Shown one piece after another: positions 1 through 8,411 of a stretch of DNA of 64,000 nt. Numbering within the stretch: position 1 is the stretch's first letter; each line of letters begins with the position of its first letter. A model generated the notes under the pieces. That model was not told where the DNA came from. It saw only the letters and a program-made list of their open reading frames with translations, and did no database searches. A program made the translations under genes and the position numbers. Source of the stretch: Setophaga petechia (lineage: Eukaryota > Chordata > Aves > Passeriformes > Parulidae); the NCBI GenBank assembly GCA_024362935.1, contig JANCRA010000120.1:999501-1063500 (forward strand), read 5' to 3'.

Positions 1-249
1 CTTTTACATTTTGCAAAACACACTGCAGCCCTCTGTGCAACTTCTACAACACGATGGAAGTTGTTTAGTGAGCAGCAACGTTTTCCCCTTGCGAGACAAC
101 GTGAAAAAGCTATTTGCTCAGATGTAGGTGACAAGAAACACTTACTGCAGTGCAGTGACAAGTTAATTGGTACACAGCACTGCGATTGTGTTAGCAGCTC
201 TCAAAGTGCTAGAAAACAGTACTTTCCCACTCTCTTGCCTTTCCCTTCA
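1..249 (+). repeat. Partial satellite monomer at left edge
   Basis: This is the 3' portion of one regular monomer cut by the window edge. It matches 6162-6410 at an offset of 6161 bp, so it is the last monomer of an HOR whose counterpart starts at 6125. It belongs to the subtype with ttttacattttgcaaaac and gagcagcaacg. Confidence 0.93.
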
Positions 250-807
250 CATTAATACTTGAAAGGAAGGCGTCTTAGACAACTTTCTTTTACATTTTGC
301 GAAACACACTGCAGCCCTCTGTGCAACTTGTAGAACACGATAGGAAATGTTTAGTGAGCAAGAAGGTTTTGTCCTTGCGAGACATAGTGAAAAAGCATTT
401 GCTTAGATATAGGTGACAAGAAACCCTTACTCCAGTGCAGTGACAAGTTAATTGGTACACAGCACTGGGATTGTGTTAGCAGCCTGCAAAGTGCTAGAAA
501 ACAGTACTTTCCCACTCTCTTGCCTTTCCCTTCACATTAATACTTTAAAGGAAGGCGTCTTAGACAACTTTCTTTTTCTTGTGTCAAAAATCTCTGCAGC
601 CCTCTCTGCAACATCTACAACACGATGGAAGTTGTTTAGTGAGCAGCAACGTTTTCCCCTTGCGAGACAAAGTGAAAAAGCTATTTGCTCAGATGTAGGT
701 ATCAAGAAACACTTACTGCCGTGCACTGACAAGCTAATTGCTACACAGCACTGCGATTGTGTTAGCAGCTTGCAAAGTGCTAGAAAACAGTACTTTCCCA
801 CTCTCTT

Positions 808-842
808 GCCTTTCCCTTCACATTAATACTTGAAAGGAAGGC
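808..842. promoter_or_regulatory. Dyad-symmetric element at monomer junction (representative copy)
   Basis: The arm at 808-820 (GCCTTTCCCTTCA) pairs imperfectly with the arm at 831-842 (TGAAAGGAAGGC) around a 10-base AT-rich loop. One mismatch and one unpaired base are needed. The element lies at the same place in every regular monomer. Divergent monomers have different arms that mostly still pair: CCATTCG/CGAATGG at 3105-3111 and 3122-3128. A role in protein binding or cruciform formation is inference. Confidence 0.5.
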
Positions 843-1290
843 GTCTTAGACAACTTTCTTTTTCTTGCTGCAAAACACACTGCAGCCCTCTGTGGAACTT
901 CTGGAACACGATAGGAGATGTTTAGTGAGCAGGAAGGTTTTCTCCTTGCGAGACAGAGTGAAAAAGCTATTTGCTTAGATGTAGGTGACAAGAAACACTT
1001 ACTGCAGTGCAGTGACAAGTTAATTGGTACACAGGACTGGGATTGTGTTAGCAGCTCTCAAAGTGATAGAAAACAGTACTTTCCCACTCTCTTGCCTTTC
1101 CCTTCACATTAATACTTGAAAGGAAGGCATCTTAGACAACTTTCTTTTTCTTGTGTCAAAAGACTCTGCAGCCCTCTCTGCAACATCTACAACACGATGG
1201 AAGTTGTTTAGTGAGCAGGAAGGTTTTCTCCTTGCGAGACATAGTGAAAAAGCTATTTGCTTAGATGTAGGTGACAAGAAACACTTACTG

Positions 1291-1300
1291 CAGTGCACTG
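1291..1300. promoter_or_regulatory. Perfect 10-bp palindrome CAGTGCACTG (representative copy)
   Basis: CAGTGCACTG equals its own reverse complement. It occurs once in many regular monomers and in the divergent monomers at 2251, 2539, 2825 and 3112. Subtypes carrying CAGTGCAGTG, CAGTGGACTG or CCGTGCACTG break it. No known binding protein is claimed. Confidence 0.45.
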
Positions 1301-2347
1301 AACAGCTAATTGCTACACAGCACTGGGATTGTGTTAGCAGCCTGAAAAGTGCTAGAAAACAGTACTTTCCCACTCTCTTGCCTTTCCCTTCACATTAATA
1401 CTTGAAAGGAAGGCGTCTTAGACAACTTTCTTTTTCTTGTGTCAAAAAACTCTGCAGCCCTCTCTGCAACATCTACAACACGATGGAAGTTGTTTAGTGA
1501 GCAGGAAGGTTTTCTCCTTGCGAGACAGAGTGAAAAAGCTATTTGCTTAGATGTAGGTGACAAGAAACACTTACTGCAGTGCACTGAACAGCTAACTGCT
1601 ACACAGCACTAGTACTGTGTTAGCAGCTTGCAAAGTGCTAGAAAACAGTACTTTCCCACTCTCTTGCCTTTCCCTTCACATTAATACTTGAAAGGAAGGC
1701 ATCTTAGACAACTTTCTTTTTCTTGTGTCAAAAAACTCTGCAGCCCTCTCTGCAACATCTACAACACGATGGAAGTTGTTTAGTGAGCAGGAAGGTTTTC
1801 TCCTTGCGAGACAGAGTGAAAAAGCTATTTGCTTAGATGTACGTGACAAGAAACACTTACTGCAGTGCACTGAACAGCTAACTGCTACACAGCACTAGTA
1901 CTGTGTTAGCAGCTTGCAAAGTGCTAGAAAACAGTACTTTCCCACTCTCTTGCCTTTCCCTTCACATTAATACTTGAAAGGAAGGCATCTTAGACAACTT
2001 TCTTTTTCTTGTGTCAAAAAACTCTGCAGCCCTCTCTGCAACATCTACAACACGATGGAAGTTTTTTAGTGAGCAGGAAGGTTTTCTCCTTGCAAGACAT
2101 AGTGAAAAAGCTATTTGCTTAGATGTAGGTGACAAGAAACACTTACTGCAGTGCACTGAACAGCTAATTGCTACACAGAACTGGGATTGTGTTAGCAGCT
2201 TGCAAAGTGCTAGAAAACAGTACTTTCCCACTCTCTTGCCTTTCCCTTCGCATTAATACTTGAAAGGAAGGCGTCTTAGACAACTTTCTTTTTCTTGCTG
2301 GAAAACATTCTGCAGCCCTCTGTGCAACCTGTACAGCACGATGGAAG

Positions 2348-2740
2348 TTGTTTAATGAGCAGGAACATTTTCTCCTAGTGAGAGATAGTGAAAAAGCTTT
2401 TTGCTTAGATGTAGGTTACCACAGGCAGTTACTGCAGTGCACTGCAAAGCTAATAGATGCACAACACTGGGATTGTGTGCCCAGCTTGCAAAGTGATAGG
2501 AAACAGTACCTTTCCACTCTTCCTGCTTTTTCCATGCACATTACTATTCGAATGGAAAGAATTTTAGACAACTTTCTTTGGCTTCTTGCAAAACACTCTG
2601 CACACCTGCCTGCAATCTCTAGAAGTCGATGGGAGATATTTTCTGAACTGGCTCAGTTTCTCTTTGCAAGACATGGGGAAAAAGCAATTTGCTTAGATAT
2701 AGGTGAAAAGAGGCACCTACTACAGTGCACTGCAAGCTAA
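2348..2740 (+). other. Open frame crossing two divergent monomers (possible coding relic)
   Basis: A 130-codon frame runs in phase from the 288-bp monomer at 2251 into the next one, because 288 is divisible by three. The same frame is open for about 90 codons in most regular monomers, between a TGA and a TAA that both lie in the junction dyad. The peptide is leucine-rich and probably helical, with recurring LDNFL, FLLARH-EKAICLD, LLQCT and WDCVSSLQ segments. I recognise no family. The frame ends at a TAA created by a one-base deletion near 2735. There is no evidence of expression, and the minus strand is also largely open. I treat it as a possible relic, not a gene. Confidence 0.2.
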
Positions 2741-3335
2741 TTGCTGCACAACACGCAGATTGTGTAAGCAGGTTGCAAACTGATAGAAAACAGTACCTCT
2801 CCCTTCTCCTGCCTTTTCTATTCACATTTCTATTTGAATGCAAGGCGTTTTAGACAACTTTCTTTTGCTTCTTGCAAAACACTCTGCACACCTGCCTGCA
2901 ATCTCTAGAACTCGATGGGAGATGTTTTCTGAACTGGCTCAGTTTCTCCTTGCGAGACATGGGGAAAAAGCAATTTGCTTAGATGCAGGTGAAAAGAGGC
3001 ACCTACTACAGTGCACTGAAAAACTAATTGCTGCACAACTCTGGGATTGTGTAAGCAGCTTACAAACAGATAGAAAACAGCACCTTTCCACTCTCCTGCC
3101 TTTTCCATTCGCATTACTATTCGAATGGCAGCAGTTTTGGACAACTTTCTTTTGCTTCTTGCAAAACACTCTGCACACCTCCGTGCAACTTCTAGAAAAA
3201 ATGAGAGTTGTTTTCTGAACTGGTACAGTTTCTCCTGAAGAGATATAATGCAAACGCTATTGGCTTAGATGTAGTAACAATAGGCAATTATTACAGTGCA
3301 CTGCAAAGTCAATCGTAGTAGAACACTGGGATTGT

Positions 3336-3554
3336 GTGTCCAGCTTGCAAACTGGTAGAAAACAGTACCGATCCGCTCTCCTGCATTTTCCCTTTCCAGG
3401 AACATTCGAATTGATGGCTTTTTTGGACAAGTTACTTTTTCTTGTTGCAAAACACGCTGCAGAGCTGCCTGCAACCTCTAGAGCACGATGGGAGGTTTTT
3501 TGTGAACAGACACAGTTTCTCCTGGCGAGACATAATGAAAAAGCTTTTTGCTAA
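3336..3554 (+). other. In-phase open frame across the 3397 monomer junction
   Basis: A 72-codon frame crosses the monomer junction at 3397 in the same phase as the frame at 2348-2740. It continues the same peptide pattern (a LDKLLFLVAKHAAELP segment, then RWEVF and FLLARHNEKAFC) and stops at TAA just before the CpG cassette. This is a second junction where the phase is kept, unlike the 286- and 287-bp monomers, which shift frame. It is not called as a gene. Confidence 0.15.
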
Positions 3555-3560
3555 GGTGTA

Positions 3561-3761
3561 GCCGGCAGGAGACGCTAAAGACCAGGAGACGGAGCACTGT
3601 GCCTTTAAGCGCCGCTTCCGGGTGTCTCTCGGCCGTAGCTGTTCTCCGGAGCACGCCGCGATCGGCGTAACGACCCCAGATTCTTCGCGCCAAGAAGCGT
3701 CTTCTCCTTCTCCGGGAAAAAGAGACTGCGGCAGCTTCTGAACGGCGAACTACGAAGCGGC
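3561..3761. repeat. CpG-rich non-satellite cassette, copy 1
   Basis: About 201 bp replace roughly 46 bp of monomer between ttgctaaggtgta and acaaaactggg, lengthening that monomer to 441 bp. I count about two dozen CpG dinucleotides, against three or four in an ordinary 286-bp monomer. No target-site duplication, terminal repeat or poly(A) flanks it, so it is not a clean transposon insertion. It carries perfect inverted repeats and ETS-like and E2F-like motifs. The best guess is promoter/5'-end or other unique DNA captured at a recombination junction. Its origin is not recognised. Copies 1-3 read cgaccccag near 3671-3679 where copies 4-8 read cgacaccag. Confidence 0.9.
3607..3705. promoter_or_regulatory. 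Cluster of inverted repeats with ETS-like and E2F-like motifs in the cassette
   Basis: Seen directly: AAGCG/CGCTT with one central base (3607-3617); CGGCCG (3630-3635); CTCCGGAG (3644-3651); ACGCCG/CGGCGT around a CGAT loop (3653-3668); TTCTT/AAGAA around CGCGCC (3681-3696); and AGAAG/CTTCT around CGT (3693-3705). CTTCCGGG at 3615-3622 is, on the minus strand, CCCGGAAG, which fits the known ETS core CCGGAA. TTCGCGCCAAG (3684-3694) resembles known E2F sites. Promoter activity is inference only. The same cluster occurs in every cassette copy. Confidence 0.35.
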
Positions 3762-3837
3762 ACAAAACTGGGATTGGGTAAGCAGCTTTCAAAGTGATAG
3801 AAAACAGTACTTTCCCACTCTCTTGCCTTTCCCTTCA

Positions 3838-6800
3838 CATTAATACTTGAAAGGAAGGCGTCTTAGACAACTTTCTTTTACTTTTTGCAAAACACACTGC
3901 AGTCCTCTGTGCAACTTCTAGAGCACGATAGGAGATGTTTAGTGAGCAGGAAGGTTTTCTCCTTGCGAGACAGAGTGAAAAAGCTATTTGCTTAGATGTA
4001 GGTGACAAGAAACACTTACTGCAGTGCACTGAAAAGCTAACTGCTACACAGCACTGCGATTGTGTTAGCAGCCTGCAAAGTGCTAGAAAACAGTACTTTC
4101 CCACTCTCTTGCCTTTCCCTTCACATTAATACTTGAAAGGAAGGCATCTTAGACAACTTTCTTTTTCTTGTGTCAAAAGACTCTGCAGCCCTCTCTGCAA
4201 CATCTACATCACGATGGAATTTGTTTAGTGAGCAGGAAGGTTTTCTCCTTGCGGGACATAGTGAAAAAGCTTTTTGCTTAGATGTAGGAGACAAGAAACA
4301 CTTACTGCAGTGCACTGAACAGCTAACTGCTACACAGCACTAGGACTGTGTTAGCAGCTTGCAAAGTGCTAGAAAACAGTACTTTCCCACTCTCTTGCCT
4401 TTCCCTACACATTAATACTTGAAAGGAAGGCGTCTTAGACAACTTTCTTTTTCTTGTTACAGAACACACTGCAGCCTTCTGTGCAACTTCTAGAACACGA
4501 TAGGAGATGTTTAGTGAGCAAGAAGGTTTTCTCCTTGGGAGACATAGTGAAAAAGCTATTTGCTTAGATGTCGGTGACAAGAAACACTTGCTGCAGTGGA
4601 CTGAAAAGCTTACTGCTACACAGCACTGCGATTGTGTTAGCAGCCTGCAAAGTGCTAGAAAACAGTACTTTCCCACTCTCTTGCCTTTCCCTTCACATTA
4701 ATACTTGAAAGGAAGGCATCTTAGACAACTTTCTTTTTCTTGTGTCAAAAAACTCTGCAGCCCTCTCTGCAACATCTACAACACGATGGAAGTTGCTAAG
4801 TGAGCAGGAAGGTTTTCTCCTTGCGAGACATAGTGAAAAAGCTATTTGCTTAGATGTAGGTGACAAGAAACACTTACTGCAGTGCACTGAAAAGCTAACT
4901 GCTACACAGCACTGCGATTGTGTTAGCAGCCTGCACAGCGCTAGAAAACAGTACTTTCCCACTCTCTTGCCTTTCCCTTCACATTAATACTTAAAAGGAA
5001 GGCATCTTAGAAACTTTCTTTTTCTTGTGTCAAAAAACTCTGCAGCCCTCTCTGCAACATCTACATCACGATGGAATTTGTTTAGTGAGCAGGAAGGTTT
5101 TCTCCTTGCGGGACATAGTGAAAAAGCTTTTTGCTTAGATGTAGGAGACAAGAAACACTTACTGCAGTGCACTGAACAGCTAATTGCTACACAGAACTGG
5201 GATTGTGTTAGCAGCTTGCAAAGTGCTAGAAAACAGTACTTTCCCACTCTCTTGCCTTTCCCTTCACATTAATACTTGAAAGGAAGGCATCTTAGACAAC
5301 TTTCTTTTTCTTGTGTCAAAAAACTCTGCAGCCCTCTCTGCAACATCTACAACACGATGGAAGTTGTTTAGTGAGCAGGAAGGTTTTTTCCTTGCGAGAC
5401 ATAGTGAAAAAGCTTTTTCCTTAGATGTAGGTAAAAAGAAACACTTACTGCAGTGCACTGAACAGCTAACTGCTACACAGCAGTAGGACTGTGTTAGCAG
5501 CTTGCAAAGTGCTAGAAAACAGTACTTTCCCACTCTCTTGCCTTTCCCTTCACATTAATACTTGAAAGGAAGGCGTCTTAGACAACTTTCTTTTTCTTGT
5601 GTCAAAAGACTCTGCAGCCCTCTCTGCAACATCTACAACACGATGGAAGTTGCTAAGTGAGCAGGAAGGTTTTCTCCTTGCGAGACATAGTGAAAAAGCT
5701 ATTTGCTTAGATGTAGGTGACAAGAAACACTTACTGCAGTGCACTGAAAAGCTAACTGCTACACAGGGCTGCGATTGTATTAGCAGCTTGCAAAGTGCTA
5801 GAAAACAGTACTTTCCCACTCTCTTGCCTTTCCCTTCACATTAATACTTGAAAGGAAGGCATCTTAGACAACTTTCTTTTTCTTGTGTCAAAAAACTCTG
5901 CAGCCCTCTCTGCAACATCTACAACACGATGGAAGTTGTTTAGTGAGCAGGAAGGTTTTCTCCTTGCGGGACATAGTGAAAAAGCTATTTGCTCAGATGT
6001 AGGTATCAAGAAACACTTACTGCAGTGCACTGAACAGCTAATTGCTACACAGAACTGGGATTGTGTTAGCAGCTTGCAAAGTGCTACAAAACAGTACTTT
6101 CCCACTCTCTTGCCTTTCCCTTCACATTAATAGTTGAAAGGAAGGCGTCTTAGACAACTTTCTTTTACATTTTGCAAAACACACTGCAGCCCTCTGTGCA
6201 ACTTCTACAACACGATGGAAGTTGTTTAGTGAGCAGCAACGTTTTCCCCTTGCGAGACAACGTGAAAAAGCTATTTGCTCAGATGTAGGTGACAAGAAAC
6301 ACTTACTGCAGTGCAGTGACAAGTTAATTGGTACACAGCACTGCGATTGTGTTAGCAGCTCTCAAAGTGCTAGAAAACAGTACTTTCCCACTCTCTTGCC
6401 TTTCCCTTCACATTAATACTTGAAAGGAAGGCGTCTTAGACAACTTTCTTTTACATTTTGCGAAACACACTGCAGCCCTCTGTGCAACTTGTAGAACACG
6501 ATAGGAAATGTTTAGTGAGCAAGAAGGTTTTGTCCTTGCGAGACATAGTGAAAAAGCATTTGCTTAGATATAGGTGACAAGAAACCCTTACTCCAGTGCA
6601 GTGACAAGTTAATTGGTACACAGCACTGGGATTGTGTTAGCAGCCTGCAAAGTGCTAGAAAACAGTACTTTCCCACTCTCTTGCCTTTCCCTTCACATTA
6701 ATACTTTAAAGGAAGGCGTCTTAGACAACTTTCTTTTTCTTGTGTCAAAAATCTCTGCAGCCCTCTCTGCAACATCTACAACACGATGGAAGTTGTTTAG

Positions 6801-8411
6801 TGAGCAGCAACGTTTTCCCCTTGCGAGACAAAGTGAAAAAGCTATTTGCTCAGATGTAGGTATCAAGAAACACTTACTGCCGTGCACTGACAAGCTAATT
6901 GCTACACAGCACTGCGATTGTGTTAGCAGCTTGCAAAGTGCTAGAAAACAGTACTTTCCCACTCTCTTGCCTTTCCCTTCACATTAATACTTGAAAGGAA
7001 GGCGTCTTAGACAACTTTCTTTTTCTTGCTGCAAAACACACTGCAGCCCTCTGTGGAACTTCTGGAACACGATAGGAGATGTTTAGTGAGCAGGAAGGTT
7101 TTCTCCTTGCGAGACAGAGTGAAAAAGCTATTTGCTTAGATGTAGGTGACAAGAAACACTTACTGCAGTGCAGTGACAAGTTAATTGGTACACAGGACTG
7201 GGATTGTGTTAGCAGCTCTCAAAGTGATAGAAAACAGTACTTTCCCACTCTCTTGCCTTTCCCTTCACATTAATACTTGAAAGGAAGGCATCTTAGACAA
7301 CTTTCTTTTTCTTGTGTCAAAAGACTCTGCAGCCCTCTCTGCAACATCTACAACACGATGGAAGTTGTTTAGTGAGCAGGAAGGTTTTCTCCTTGCGAGA
7401 CATAGTGAAAAAGCTATTTGCTTAGATGTAGGTGACAAGAAACACTTACTGCAGTGCACTGAACAGCTAATTGCTACACAGCACTGGGATTGTGTTAGCA
7501 GCCTGAAAAGTGCTAGAAAACAGTACTTTCCCACTCTCTTGCCTTTCCCTTCACATTAATACTTGAAAGGAAGGCGTCTTAGACAACTTTCTTTTTCTTG
7601 TGTCAAAAAACTCTGCAGCCCTCTCTGCAACATCTACAACACGATGGAAGTTGTTTAGTGAGCAGGAAGGTTTTCTCCTTGCGAGACAGAGTGAAAAAGC
7701 TATTTGCTTAGATGTAGGTGACAAGAAACACTTACTGCAGTGCACTGAACAGCTAACTGCTACACAGCACTAGTACTGTGTTAGCAGCTTGCAAAGTGCT
7801 AGAAAACAGTACTTTCCCACTCTCTTGCCTTTCCCTTCACATTAATACTTGAAAGGAAGGCATCTTAGACAACTTTCTTTTTCTTGTGTCAAAAAACTCT
7901 GCAGCCCTCTCTGCAACATCTACAACACGATGGAAGTTGTTTAGTGAGCAGGAAGGTTTTCTCCTTGCGAGACAGAGTGAAAAAGCTATTTGCTTAGATG
8001 TACGTGACAAGAAACACTTACTGCAGTGCACTGAACAGCTAACTGCTACACAGCACTAGTACTGTGTTAGCAGCTTGCAAAGTGCTAGAAAACAGTACTT
8101 TCCCACTCTCTTGCCTTTCCCTTCACATTAATACTTGAAAGGAAGGCATCTTAGACAACTTTCTTTTTCTTGTGTCAAAAAACTCTGCAGCCCTCTCTGC
8201 AACATCTACAACACGATGGAAGTTGTTTAGTGAGCAGGAAGGTTTTCTCCTTGCAAGACATAGTGAAAAAGCTATTTGCTTAGATGTAGGTGACAAGAAA
8301 CACTTACTGCAGTGCACTGAACAGCTAATTGCTACACAGAACTGGGATTGTGTTAGCAGCTTGCAAAGTGCTAGAAAACAGTACTTTCCCACTCTCTTGC
8401 CTTTCCCTTCG
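3838..8411 (+). repeat. Regular satellite sub-array 2 (16 monomers)
   Basis: Monomers start at 3838, 4124, 4410, 4696, 4982, 5267, 5553, 5839, 6125, 6411, 6696, 6982, 7268, 7554, 7840 and 8126. The one at 4982 is 285 bp (tagaaactttc in place of tagacaactttc) and the one at 6411 is 285 bp (deletion in agcatttgc). From 6162 onward the sequence repeats that from 1 at an offset of 6161 bp. It contains no gene. Confidence 0.93.

Larger units (their letters stand above)
250..2250 (+). repeat. Regular satellite sub-array 1 (7 monomers)
   Basis: Monomers start at 250, 535, 821, 1107, 1393, 1679 and 1965. The first is 285 bp because of a one-base deletion in the gaaaaagc-atttgc stretch around 393. 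Two main 5' variants alternate irregularly: one with ttttacattttgcaaaac and one with cttgtgtcaaaaaactctg. The stretch leads into divergent block 1 and is repeated at 6411-8411. It contains no gene. Confidence 0.93.
2251..3837 (+). repeat. Divergent monomer block, copy 1
   Basis: Five monomers start at 2251, 2539, 2825, 3112 and 3397, with lengths of 288, 286, 287, 285 and 441 bp. They share the regular monomer's architecture but carry many extra differences, such as tctgaactggctcag in place of agtgagcaggaaggt, and ttcgaatgg in place of ttgaaagga. Divergence rises from left to right: the first monomer is nearly regular, and the last carries the CpG-rich cassette at 3561-3761. To the right, typical regular sequence resumes within tens of bases of the cassette. 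The block is present eight times in the window and marks the HOR period. Confidence 0.94.
250..6410 (+). repeat. Complete 21-monomer HOR unit (6161 bp)
   Basis: This unit is 20 near-286-bp monomers plus one 441-bp cassette-bearing monomer. Monomer starts are 250, 535, 821, 1107, 1393, 1679, 1965, 2251, 2539, 2825, 3112, 3397, 3838, 4124, 4410, 4696, 4982, 5267, 5553, 5839 and 6125. The next unit begins at 6411 and reproduces the same order of private variants, for example the 285-bp monomers at 250 and 6411 and the ttgctggaaaacattc variant at 2251 and 8412. Start and end are arbitrary because the array is cyclic. Confidence 0.93.

Noticed and set aside
1107..1392. Monomer built from two 143-bp half-repeats
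   Set aside because: Both halves have a CTTAGA followed by a CTGCAG, but the spacings differ (35 and 28 bases) and no further similarity is visible by eye.
3681..3722. CENP-B box
   Set aside because: The consensus TTCG....A..CGGG is not met anywhere I looked. TTCGCGCCAAGAAGCG fails at the CGGG core, and ordinary monomers contain no CGGG.
3561..3761. Transposon, SINE or tRNA-derived element
   Set aside because: No target-site duplication, terminal inverted repeat, poly(A) tail or recognisable Pol III A and B boxes; monomer bases are lost at the insertion point.
3478..3792. Minus-strand 104-codon frame through the CpG cassette with an arginine-rich run
   Set aside because: The arginine run is a by-product of the CpG-rich sequence. 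The frame is a fusion of cassette and satellite with no known domain.
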